Part shown: positions 36,515-44,034 of the stretch, in pieces
Layout of the letters: the number at the start of each line of letters is the position of its first letter
Numbering within the stretch: position 1 is the stretch's first letter
Source of the DNA: VFJQ01 sp044226525
Lineage (GTDB): Bacteria > Verrucomicrobiota > Verrucomicrobiia > Chthoniobacterales > Chthoniobacteraceae
NCBI GenBank assembly: GCA_044226525.1
Contig: JBGAGV010000006.1
Span: 124,001 to 188,000 of the forward strand
Reading direction: 5' to 3'
DNA length: 64,000 bases
Notes under the pieces: generated by a model
Seen by the model: the letters and a program-made list of their open reading frames with translations, nothing else
The model's database searches: none
Told to the model about the DNA's origin: nothing
Made by a program: the position numbers and the translations under genes

Positions 36515-38365
36515 ATGGCTGCGAACTACACCGAAGCTTCGATCAAGACCCTCAGCTCGCTCGAGCACATCCGCCTGCGTCCCGGCATGTATATCGGCCG
36601 GCTCGGCAATGGCGCGCATGCGGAGGACGGCATCTACGTGCTGCTGAAAGAGACGATCGATAACTCGATCGACGAATTCATGATGGGCGCGGGGAAGAAG
36701 ATCGAAGTGGAGATCACCGAGCGCAGCGTGCGCGTGCGCGATTACGGCCGCGGCATTCCGCTCGGCAAGCTGGTCGACTGCGTGTCGATCATCAACACGG
36801 GCGCGAAATACGACAGCGAGACCTTCCAAAAAGCCGTGGGCCTCAATGGCGTCGGGCAAAAGGCGGTGAATGCGCTCGCGCTGAACTATCGCGCGCAGGC
36901 GATCCGCGAGGGTGAGACGAAGGTGGTGGAGTTTGTGAAAGGGAAGCTGAAGAGCGAGTCGAAGGTCACGAAGACGACCGATCGCAACGGCACGCTGATC
37001 GAGTTCACGCCCGATGAGGAACTCTTCGGCGCGGACTTCCGGTTCCGCATGGAGTTCGTCGAGGACATGCTTTGGAACTACGCGTTCCTCAATCGCGGGC
37101 TCACGCTCACGCTCAACGGCAAGCCCTTCAAATCCGCGAACGGGCTGAAGGACCTGCTCACCAAGGAACTGAGCGGTGAGCCGCTTTACCCGATCATCCA
37201 TCTCGAGGGCGACGACATCGAGATGGCGGTCACGCACGGCAATCACTACGGCGAGGAATACTGGACGTTCGTCAACGGCCAGCACACCACGATGGGCGGC
37301 ACGCACCTCGCCGCGTTTCGGGACGCCTTCGTCGCCACGATCCGCAACCACTTCAAAAAGGAATACGACGCCGCGGACATCCGGCAGTCGATCGATGCGG
37401 CGATCGTGGTGCGCGTGCAGGAGCCGGTCTTCGAGTCGCAGACGAAGACGAAGCTCGGCTCGACGATGCTCGGGCCGAAGGGGCCGACGCTGAAGGAGTT
37501 CGTCGGCAAATTCGTGCAGCAGTCGCTCGACACCTATCTGCACAAAAACCGCGAAACCGCCGATATCATCCGGCGCAAGATTGAGGAGAGCGAACGCGAG
37601 CGGAAGGAACTCGCCGGCATCCGCAACATCGCCAAGGAGCGCGCGAAGAAGGCGTCGCTGCACAACCGCAAGCTGCGCGATTGCCGCCTGCATCTCGGCG
37701 ACAAAAATCCGCGCGCCGAGGAGAGCACGCTCTTCATCGTCGAGGGCGACTCCGCCGCCGGTTCACTCACCAGCACGCGCGACGTGCAGACGCAGGCGGT
37801 GTTTGCGCTGAAGGGCAAACCGCTCAACACCTACGGCCTCACGAAGAAGGTCATCTACGAGAACGAAGAATTTCATCTGCTCCAGGCCGCGCTGAACATC
37901 GAGGAAGGTCTCGACGGCCTGCGCTACAACAAAATCGTCATCGCCACCGATGCCGACGTGGACGGCATGCACATCCGGCTGCTGCTCATCTCGTTTTTCC
38001 TCCAGTTCTTCCCCGACGTGATCCGCAACGGCCATCTCTTCATCCTGCAAACGCCGCTCTTCCGCGTGCGGAACAAGAAGACGACGAAGTATTGCTACAG
38101 TGAGCAGGAAAAACAGGCCGCGATGAAGGCTCTCGGTGCCAGCCACGAAATCACGCGCTTCAAAGGTCTCGGCGAAATCTCCGCCGGCGAGTTCAAGGAT
38201 TTCATCGGCGAAAATATCCGCCTCGACCCCGTGAATCTCAGCCACCTCCACGACAGCAGCGAACTGCTCAGCTTCTTCATGGGCAAGAACACCATGGAGC
38301 GCCAGGAGTTCATCATCGAAAACCTGCGCGTGGAGAAAGACCTGGTGGAAGAAGCGGTGGCGTAA
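36515..38365 (+). CDS. parE: DNA topoisomerase IV subunit B (ParE-like)
   Basis: 616 residues. GHKL ATPase domain with RPGMYIG, catalytic Glu46 and Mg-binding Asn50 in LLKETIDNSIDEF, DYGRGIP and VGLNGVGQKAVNALA. Transducer domain in the middle. TOPRIM domain with FIVEGDSAAGSL, LKGKPLNTYG and ATDADVDGMHI, then FKGLGEIS near the end. Length and the lack of the large gyrase insertion favour topoisomerase IV over gyrase; the style matches the Bacteroidetes/Verrucomicrobia form. Its partner ParC lies 8 kb away on the same strand. Together they decatenate or relax DNA. Confidence 0.88.
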   Translation: MAANYTEASIKTLSSLEHIRLRPGMYIGRLGNGAHAEDGIYVLLKETIDNSIDEFMMGAGKKIEVEITERSVRVRDYGRGIPLGKLVDCVSIINTGAKYDSETFQKAVGLNGVGQKAVNALALNYRAQAIREGETKVVEFVKGKLKSESKVTKTTDRNGTLIEFTPDEELFGADFRFRMEFVEDMLWNYAFLNRGLTLTLNGKPFKSANGLKDLLTKELSGEPLYPIIHLEGDDIEMAVTHGNHYGEEYWTFVNGQHTTMGGTHLAAFRDAFVATIRNHFKKEYDAADIRQSIDAAIVVRVQEPVFESQTKTKLGSTMLGPKGPTLKEFVGKFVQQSLDTYLHKNRETADIIRRKIEESERERKELAGIRNIAKERAKKASLHNRKLRDCRLHLGDKNPRAEESTLFIVEGDSAAGSLTSTRDVQTQAVFALKGKPLNTYGLTKKVIYENEEFHLLQAALNIEEGLDGLRYNKIVIATDADVDGMHIRLLLISFFLQFFPDVIRNGHLFILQTPLFRVRNKKTTKYCYSEQEKQAAMKALGASHEITRFKGLGEISAGEFKDFIGENIRLDPVNLSHLHDSSELLSFFMGKNTMERQEFIIENLRVEKDLVEEAVA

Positions 38366-38499
38366 GGCGCGACACCTGATCACCGCACGATCCGGCGCGG
38401 CGCACCGCCGCCGATTTGCCTCGTCTCGGCGTTGAAACACAGGGTGCGTGCTTGAGAACAGGCTCACATCGTGGACAAAGAATCCTCCACCCGGTGATC

Positions 38500-39207
38500 A
38501 TGACTCTCGATCAAACCATGAAACTGCTCGAATCGAAGGGACGCGAACAGACGCGGAAGACCTTTCGCAGGCATGGCGCGCCGGAAAACATGTTCGGCGT
38601 AAAGGTGGGAGATTTGAAGCCCATCGCGAAGCAGGTGAAGGGTGACCAAGCGCTGGCGATGCAGCTTTACGCCACGGGTAATTCCGATGCGATGTATCTC
38701 GCGGGACTAATCGCCGATGGGGCGAAGATGAAGCGGAGCGAGTTGGATCGGTGGGCGAAAGCTGCGACGTGGCACATGATCTCCGGTTGCACGGTGCCGT
38801 GGGTGGCGGCGGAACATCCCGACGCGATTGAAATCGCGATGAGATGGATGGATTCTCCGAAAGCGGAGATCGCCGTGGCGGGTTGGGCGACGCTGGCGGC
38901 GGTGATCAGCGTGCGCAAAGACGAGGAACTGCCGATCGACCAACTGGACGCACTCCTTGCTCGTGTCGTGAAAAACATTCACTCCTCCCCCAACCGCGTG
39001 CGCTACGTGATGAATAGCTATTTGATTTGTTGCGGCACCTATGTCGCTCCGCTCGCAGACAAGGCCATGGCTGCCGCCCGGAAGATCGGATCGGTGAAAG
39101 TGGACATGGGCGAAACCGATTGTCAGGTGCCGGAAGCCGCGCCTTACATCGTCAAGTGCCGCCGCGGCCAGCCGGTGGCGCCAAAACGGAAGACGGCGCG
39201 CTGTTAG
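38500..39207 (+). CDS. AlkD-like DNA alkylation repair protein
   Basis: 235 residues, all helical, with repeated HEAT-like helices and the family motifs TFRRHGAPENMFGVKVGDLKPIAK and WHMISGCTVPWVA. AlkD-type glycosylases remove N3- and N7-alkylated bases; family members of this size are often of unproven activity. ATG 38500 is preferred over an earlier in-frame start at 38416 because the upstream residues do not fit the family. Stands alone between parE and the old yellow enzyme gene. Confidence 0.8.
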   Translation: MTLDQTMKLLESKGREQTRKTFRRHGAPENMFGVKVGDLKPIAKQVKGDQALAMQLYATGNSDAMYLAGLIADGAKMKRSELDRWAKAATWHMISGCTVPWVAAEHPDAIEIAMRWMDSPKAEIAVAGWATLAAVISVRKDEELPIDQLDALLARVVKNIHSSPNRVRYVMNSYLICCGTYVAPLADKAMAAARKIGSVKVDMGETDCQVPEAAPYIVKCRRGQPVAPKRKTARC

Positions 39208-39288
39208 TTTCGAAGCCGCGAATTACGTGTTGTAATCCCGAACGGGATGACAGGATGGGATAGCCTGTATAATTGCCCATCACGCCAC

Positions 39289-40389
39289 ATGACTCCAAAA
39301 CTTTTCACGCCGTTTACGCTCAAGGACATCACCTTCCGCAACCGCATCGCCGTCTCGCCGATGTGCCAATACCAGGCGATCGATGGATTGCCGACGGACT
39401 GGCATCCGACGCATTACATTTCGCGGGCGCGCGGTGGAGCGGGATTGGTCGTCGTGGAGGCTACGGCGGTGAGTCCCGAGGGGCGTATCACCCCGGCGTG
39501 CACCGGGCTCTGGAGCGACGCCCACGCGGATGCATTCCGACCGATCGCCGAGGGCATCAAGGCCGGGGGCGCGGTCGCGGGAATCCAGATCGGACACGCC
39601 GGGCGCAAAGCCTCGGCGAACGTGCCGTGGGAAGGGGATAATCACATCCCGGCGGGCGATCCGCGCGCTTGGGAGCCGATCGCGCCCAGCGCGGTGGCTT
39701 ACGGTGGAGAGCTTTCCCGCGTGCCGCGCGAGATGACCCTGGCGGATATTGCGCGGGTGCGGGAAGATTTTGTGGCTGCGGCGAAGCGCGCCCGTGACAC
39801 CGGCTTCGAGTTTCTCATGCTGCACTTTGCGCACGGTTACCTCGCGCAAAATTTCCTCTCCCGCTGGTCGAACCGGCGCACCGACGAATACGGCGGCAGC
39901 GCCGGGAACCGCGCGCGGTTCATGGTCGAAACACTCGAAGCCGTGCGCGCCGTCTGGCCCGCGCATCTTCCGCTCGCCGCGCGGCTCGGGGTGATCGAGT
40001 TTGATGATCGCGACGAGGAGACGCTCGCGGAATCCATCGCCCTCGTGAAACGCTTCAAGCAACTCGGGCTCGATTTCCTCGACGTCAGCATGAGCTTCTC
40101 GACGCCCACGGCCAAAATTCCGTGGGGGCCGGGGCAGTTGCGCCAGATTTCCAAGCGCGTGCTGAGCGAAGCGGGTCTGCCCGGCTCGACGACGTGGAAC
40201 ATCAACACCTCCACACTCGCCGAGGAGATGCTACAGGAAGGGTCCGCCGATCTCGTGATGATTGGCCGTCCCATCCTCGCCAACCCGCACTGGCCGTTCG
40301 CCGCCGCGCGCGAACTTGGTGTCGCGAATGCGCCCGCACTTTTACCCGACTCCTACGCTCACTGGCTCTCGCGTTATCACTTCGCCTGA
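39289..40389 (+). CDS. NADH:flavin oxidoreductase, old yellow enzyme family (YqjM-like)
   Basis: 366 residues forming an FMN-binding TIM barrel. N-terminal RNRIAVSPMCQYQA contains the Cys and Tyr typical of the thermophilic-like/YqjM subgroup; HxxH pair in MLHFAHGYL binds the substrate carbonyl; SNRRTDEYGGS and MIGRPILANPHW contact FMN. Reduces activated alkenes with NAD(P)H. ATG 39289 gives the family start; its 3' end overlaps the convergent methyltransferase gene by 13 bases. Confidence 0.9.
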   Translation: MTPKLFTPFTLKDITFRNRIAVSPMCQYQAIDGLPTDWHPTHYISRARGGAGLVVVEATAVSPEGRITPACTGLWSDAHADAFRPIAEGIKAGGAVAGIQIGHAGRKASANVPWEGDNHIPAGDPRAWEPIAPSAVAYGGELSRVPREMTLADIARVREDFVAAAKRARDTGFEFLMLHFAHGYLAQNFLSRWSNRRTDEYGGSAGNRARFMVETLEAVRAVWPAHLPLAARLGVIEFDDRDEETLAESIALVKRFKQLGLDFLDVSMSFSTPTAKIPWGPGQLRQISKRVLSEAGLPGSTTWNINTSTLAEEMLQEGSADLVMIGRPILANPHWPFAAARELGVANAPALLPDSYAHWLSRYHFA

Positions 40390-41081
40390 GCGGCGGAGGA
40401 GCGCCGGAAGCGCACGAAATAATTCTCCTTAAGCAGGTCGGTCACTTCGCCGATTTTTTCGAACCCGGCGGCGATGATTTCACTCTCGAAGACTTCCTGC
40501 CCGGCGCGCACGTGTCCCATCACGAAGTCACTGCTCACGCCCGGAATGCGCTTGAAATCGATGAGCACGATTTCGCCGCCCGGCTTCAGCGCATGGTGCA
40601 GCGAGGCGAGGCTGGCCTGCGGAAACTCGAAGTGGTGATATACATCGCAGATGAAGGCCACGTCGATGCTCGCTTCGGGTAGCGCGACGCTGCGCCCGGT
40701 GCCAAGCACGGTCTGGATGTTTTTTGCGCCAGCCTGAGTGGCCCGTTGCTGGATGAGTTCGAGAAACTTTGGCGCGATCTCTACCGCATACACTTTCCCG
40801 GCGCCGCCCACCGCTTTGGCAAAGGGGAGTGTAAAGAGGCCAGTGCCCGCGCCGATATCGGCCACGGTCTGTCCCGGTTTCAGCCCGACGGCGGCGACGA
40901 TTTTCTGGTGCTGGTGAAAGATTTCGCGGCTCTCGGTTTCGAATTTCCCGACCCACTCTTCCGCCTTCATCTGCGGATCGAGGAACTTGTCGTTGATGCC
41001 GGGTTTGACGCTCTGCTCCTGGGCGAAAGCGGTCGCGAGCGAGAGAGCGAGGAAGAGAAGAGGGGTGAAACGCATAAGCAC
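40377..41081 (-). CDS. exported class I SAM-dependent methyltransferase
   Basis: 234 residues. A signal peptide (FTPLLFLALSLATAFAQ) precedes a Rossmann-fold methyltransferase: motif I VADIGAGTGLFTLP, motif II VYAVEIAP, motif IV near FICDVYHHFEFP, motif VI EIVLIDFKR. SAM is a cytoplasmic cofactor, so an exported methyltransferase is odd; similar exported proteins occur in several Gram-negative genomes with unknown substrate. Start could be ATG 41081 or 41075. Confidence 0.83.
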   Translation of the reverse strand: MLMRFTPLLFLALSLATAFAQEQSVKPGINDKFLDPQMKAEEWVGKFETESREIFHQHQKIVAAVGLKPGQTVADIGAGTGLFTLPFAKAVGGAGKVYAVEIAPKFLELIQQRATQAGAKNIQTVLGTGRSVALPEASIDVAFICDVYHHFEFPQASLASLHHALKPGGEIVLIDFKRIPGVSSDFVMGHVRAGQEVFESEIIAAGFEKIGEVTDLLKENYFVRFRRSSAAQAK

Positions 41082-41149
41082 GCAACTTCGGCGTGGCCCG
41101 ATATGAAGTCAGCCGTGAATTGCCCCGCTTTTTCGGTGGCGAAGCCGCG

Positions 41150-42139
41150 CTACGCCGTGAGGTGGAAGTAGGCGTGGATGTGCGGCTCGCCGCGGAAATA
41201 CCACACCATGTCCGGGCCTTCGATCTGCCAGGTGTCCCACACGTGATCATCGCCGATGTCGTATTTGCCGCCGTAGCAGGAGACGAAAAGCTGATCGACC
41301 AGCTTGCGGTCCTCGATCGATTTCATTGTCGCGTTCACATCGTCCGCGCGGAAGCAGCCGAGCATCTTCCGCATCGTGTCCAGCAGCTTGGCCTGCTGAT
41401 CCTTGCTCAAGTCCGCGACGGCGAGGCCAGGGAGATCGGTTTTCCGTTTCTCGATCACCGTCGCCGGCTTCTCCGCGCGCGGTTGCTGGCCCACGAGCAT
41501 TTTCTCCTGCTGCTTCCCGTCGAGCGTGCCGGCGAATTCATTGAAGAGCAGGCCCTGATACCAGAACGGGTTCCCCTCGTGATCCTTCGACTCGTGGAAG
41601 CCCTTTGCGAAGTTCCCGTAGAAGATCGGCTCGCCGTGGAAGCCGAGCCCCTTGTCCGTGTGCGCATGGCACCGCCGCGTGACGTGGTGGCCGGTGTAGA
41701 TGAATTCGAAATCCTTGTCTTCCGGCGTGCCGAAGAACCCGACGGACGGCGTGTTTTTGATCTCGCCCATCAGATCCTTCTGCACCTGCCACGTCATCTT
41801 TTCGCGATGCTCCGGCGCGTGGAGCGACTCGAAGATCTGCTGCACGAGATCCTGCTGCTCCTTGGTGTAAAAGGTATGCAGCCGCTGCTCCGGGCAGATA
41901 TACCACCAGTTGCTCACAAATTGCCGCTTCGGGTCGTTCACCGGCAGCACGATCTTGCTGTGCTGCTCCTCGGTCAGCGATTTGTAAAACTGCATCGGCA
42001 GCGAGTCCTTCTCCGCGGCGAGCGCGCGCAGCGAGGGAAACGCCGAAAAAAGCGCCGTGGCGCCGAGCGTGCGGATGACATCGCGCCGCGTCGTCGGTTG
42101 ATTGAGTTTCGTGAGTCCGGGGGGAACTAGCGAGTTCAT
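41150..42139 (-). CDS. DUF3500 exported protein (Tat-like signal)
   Basis: 329 residues. The N-terminus has a twin-arginine-like signal (TTRRDVIRTLGATALFSAF). The mature sequence follows DUF3500: MLVGQQPRAEK, YTGHHVTRRCHAH and a His-rich C-terminus ending EPHIHAYFHLTA, with many Trp and Tyr. Function unknown. Upstream open frame is not coding. Confidence 0.82.
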   Translation of the reverse strand: MNSLVPPGLTKLNQPTTRRDVIRTLGATALFSAFPSLRALAAEKDSLPMQFYKSLTEEQHSKIVLPVNDPKRQFVSNWWYICPEQRLHTFYTKEQQDLVQQIFESLHAPEHREKMTWQVQKDLMGEIKNTPSVGFFGTPEDKDFEFIYTGHHVTRRCHAHTDKGLGFHGEPIFYGNFAKGFHESKDHEGNPFWYQGLLFNEFAGTLDGKQQEKMLVGQQPRAEKPATVIEKRKTDLPGLAVADLSKDQQAKLLDTMRKMLGCFRADDVNATMKSIEDRKLVDQLFVSCYGGKYDIGDDHVWDTWQIEGPDMVWYFRGEPHIHAYFHLTA

Positions 42140-42219
42140 ACGGGAACGAGTCGGCGATGCGCGGCCAAAATCCAGCCGAGTTTTCCCCCGGCCGATTGGG
42201 AGTCGCGACCGGCGCGGCG

Positions 42220-42531
42220 TTACAAATGGAAGACCTCGCACAGCGGTTCCGTGATCGGGCTGTGGTCTGGATTCACAGTCATCAGCTCGCGCATGTGCGT
42301 CCACCAGCGGCGGCAGGCTTCGGTCTGCGCGATCGCGTTCCATCGCTCTTCGCTCTCGATTTCCGCATAGGCGAAAAGCTGCCGCGTTTCCGGATGAAGA
42401 AAGATCGAATACGACCGCACGCCGTGCTCGGCCAGCACCGCCTGCAATTCCGGCCAGATCGGATTGTGGCGCCGCTCGTATTCCGCTTCGGTGCCGGGGT
42501 GGAGATGCATGAGGAACGATTTTCGGATCAT
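42220..42531 (-). CDS. rhaM: L-rhamnose mutarotase
   Basis: 103 residues, the full family length. The active-site residues Tyr in EAEYERRHNPIW, the adjacent His, and the WW pair in ACRRWWTHM are present. The enzyme interconverts the anomers of L-rhamnose in the cytoplasm. No other rhamnose gene lies in the window. Start ATG 42531 is family-consistent; the gene is close to but divergent from the next one. Confidence 0.9.
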   Translation of the reverse strand: MIRKSFLMHLHPGTEAEYERRHNPIWPELQAVLAEHGVRSYSIFLHPETRQLFAYAEIESEERWNAIAQTEACRRWWTHMRELMTVNPDHSPITEPLCEVFHL

Positions 42532-42641
42532 GATTCGCAGGGATGAATCATCGCGTCTGCGCGGACAAGCCCGTAGCGGCCGCCCACCGGGCATTCGCCC
42601 CGGAGATTGTCTTTTCGATGCGACCTCACTACGCGTCGAAC

Positions 42642-43403
42642 ATGATCTGTCGCTTTCTCCTCAGTGCGCTCGTTATTTCGCTCCTGTCGCTCGGCGTTCG
42701 CGCCGAAGACGACACCGCGCATCACCGCGCTGTTTATGCCGCGACGAATGCGGCCCTGCCGCGCTTGAAAAAAGTCACGGCCACGTTCAAGGACGATCCC
42801 ATCGAGTTTGCCCTCACCGGCTGGCTGCAGGATGGAGAGGTGAAGAAGATCGTCGCCACGAACAGCACCGACGAGGGTGAGGAGGAATACTATCTCGAGA
42901 AGGAAGCGCCGCTCTTTGTTTACAACACGTATCGCACCGGGGCAGGTCGCGGTGCGAAGATCGAGGAGCGCGTTTATTTTCGCGACGGGCGAATCATCAA
43001 ATGGCTGACCAGCGAGAAACCCGCCCCGGTCTTCCACGGCGAAGATGATCGGGCCACCACGGAACGAATCGTGACGAATACGCGCAACTTCGTCGGCGCT
43101 CTCAAGAAAGGAAAATCATCCGCCAAAGCCGCGCCCGCCGCGAACACCATCGAAGGAACTTTCCTTGGCATTGAGGAAGGCGACTACGCTCATTGGCAGA
43201 TGCGCAAGAAGAGCGGCGAGGAAGTTTCGCTCTTCATCCTTCGCCCCGACGCCTCGGTGGAAAAGGTAATCGCCAATCCCAAATCCTACCGCGGCCGCAC
43301 CTGCCGCGTGACCTTCAAGAAAACGACCGAAAATATCCCCGAGGCGGGAGGCAGGATGGAGGTCGAGCAGATCGTGCGTGTGGAGTGGGTGGAGAGGAAG
43401 TAG
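42642..43403 (+). CDS. exported protein of unknown function
   Basis: 253 residues with a signal peptide (FLLSALVISLLSLGVRA). The first half is a helix-plus-sheet region (VTATFKDDPIEFALTGWLQ; FVYNTYRTGAGRGAKIEERVYF). The last 70 residues (EGTFLGIEEGDYAHWQMRKKSGEEVSLF) look like an OB-type beta barrel. I do not recognise the family. ATG 42618 is an alternative start. Confidence 0.65.
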   Translation: MICRFLLSALVISLLSLGVRAEDDTAHHRAVYAATNAALPRLKKVTATFKDDPIEFALTGWLQDGEVKKIVATNSTDEGEEEYYLEKEAPLFVYNTYRTGAGRGAKIEERVYFRDGRIIKWLTSEKPAPVFHGEDDRATTERIVTNTRNFVGALKKGKSSAKAAPAANTIEGTFLGIEEGDYAHWQMRKKSGEEVSLFILRPDASVEKVIANPKSYRGRTCRVTFKKTTENIPEAGGRMEVEQIVRVEWVERK

Positions 43404-43446
43404 GCCGTCGCGTCAAAGCCACTGCGAGGGGCGAAGCCTCCCTTGT

Positions 43447-43690
43447 TTACTCTACCTGCTCTCCTTCTGCCACCTGACCAACGCGAAGGAATGTTTGATG
43501 AGTGCGCCTTCGCCGCAGACCGTGATGAAAGGGAAGCGCTTGAACCACCGACCGACGGGAACCTCGGGATTTGTGTCAGCCAGCGAGCCAATAGGACGAG
43601 TTGATCGCCTCCGATTTCCCGCTGTTTGATGCGTTCGCGAAGATGCTGAAGGAGCGCAAACGGCAGGCGTTCGCGCAGAACCTTAGGCAT
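43447..43690 (-). pseudogene. broken small gene paired with the antitoxin-like ORF
   Basis: Reading from ATG 43690 the frame starts MPKVLRERLPFALLQ and continues to RWLT, then a missing base shifts the frame; frame +1 continues with NPEVPVGRWFKRF to GEGALIK, where a second missing base shifts again and the original protein ends TFLRVGQVAEGEQVE at TAA 43447-43449. With two one-base insertions the whole 244 bases read as a single protein of about 81 residues. It overlaps the stop of the upstream antitoxin-like gene by 8 bases. I recall similar small proteins in Verrucomicrobia but cannot name a function. Confidence 0.65.
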
Positions 43691-43904
43691 CGATCTTCAT
43701 GCCATAGAAGTCGGTCATGAGCGCCTTCTCCAAGGTGGCGATCTCCTCCGGGTCGGTGGCTTGGGCGAGACGTTCGCCCAGTTCACCGAGTTGTTCGGGC
43801 GTCAGTTTGGGCGCGGTCTCGTATTCCCTCACGAAGCGGAGCACGTCTAGCCGTTCCTCGGGCGGGAGCTGTTTGATGGCTTCGATCACCTGTATCGCGC
43901 TCAT
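43683..43904 (-). CDS. antitoxin-like small protein
   Basis: 73 residues starting MSAIQVIEAIKQLPPEERLD, with VLRFVREYE and a C-terminal EEIATLEKALMTDFYG helix. The N-terminal pattern is that of small antitoxin-like or DUF2281-like proteins. It overlaps the broken gene downstream by 8 bases, as toxin-antitoxin or toxin-like pairs do. An upstream in-frame ATG at 43937 exists but adds an unlikely leader. Confidence 0.6.
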   Translation of the reverse strand: MSAIQVIEAIKQLPPEERLDVLRFVREYETAPKLTPEQLGELGERLAQATDPEEIATLEKALMTDFYGMKIDA

Positions 43905-43958
43905 AGGGCAGCGTAGAATTGCGGAGGGTGGTGTCAATTGTCGCCCCGTGAACCACCG

Positions 43959-44000
43959 GAAAAAACAAACATGCCTCCCACCTTGCGGCGGGAGGCATGT
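43959..44000 (-). terminator. rho-independent terminator of katG
   Basis: On the minus strand an 11-pair stem (arms at 43990-44000 and 43969-43979) with a 10-base loop is followed by a T-rich run (complement of 43959-43968). It lies 35 bases past the katG stop, and is the clearest intrinsic terminator in the window. Confidence 0.88.
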
Positions 44001-44034
44001 GCGGGAGCGATGAATCGCGGGAAGGACGCGACGC

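Noticed and set aside
41093..42130. 345-residue plus-strand ORF opposite the DUF3500 gene
   Set aside because: Arg/Leu/Val-rich shadow without any motif; the minus strand has a Tat signal and family motifs.
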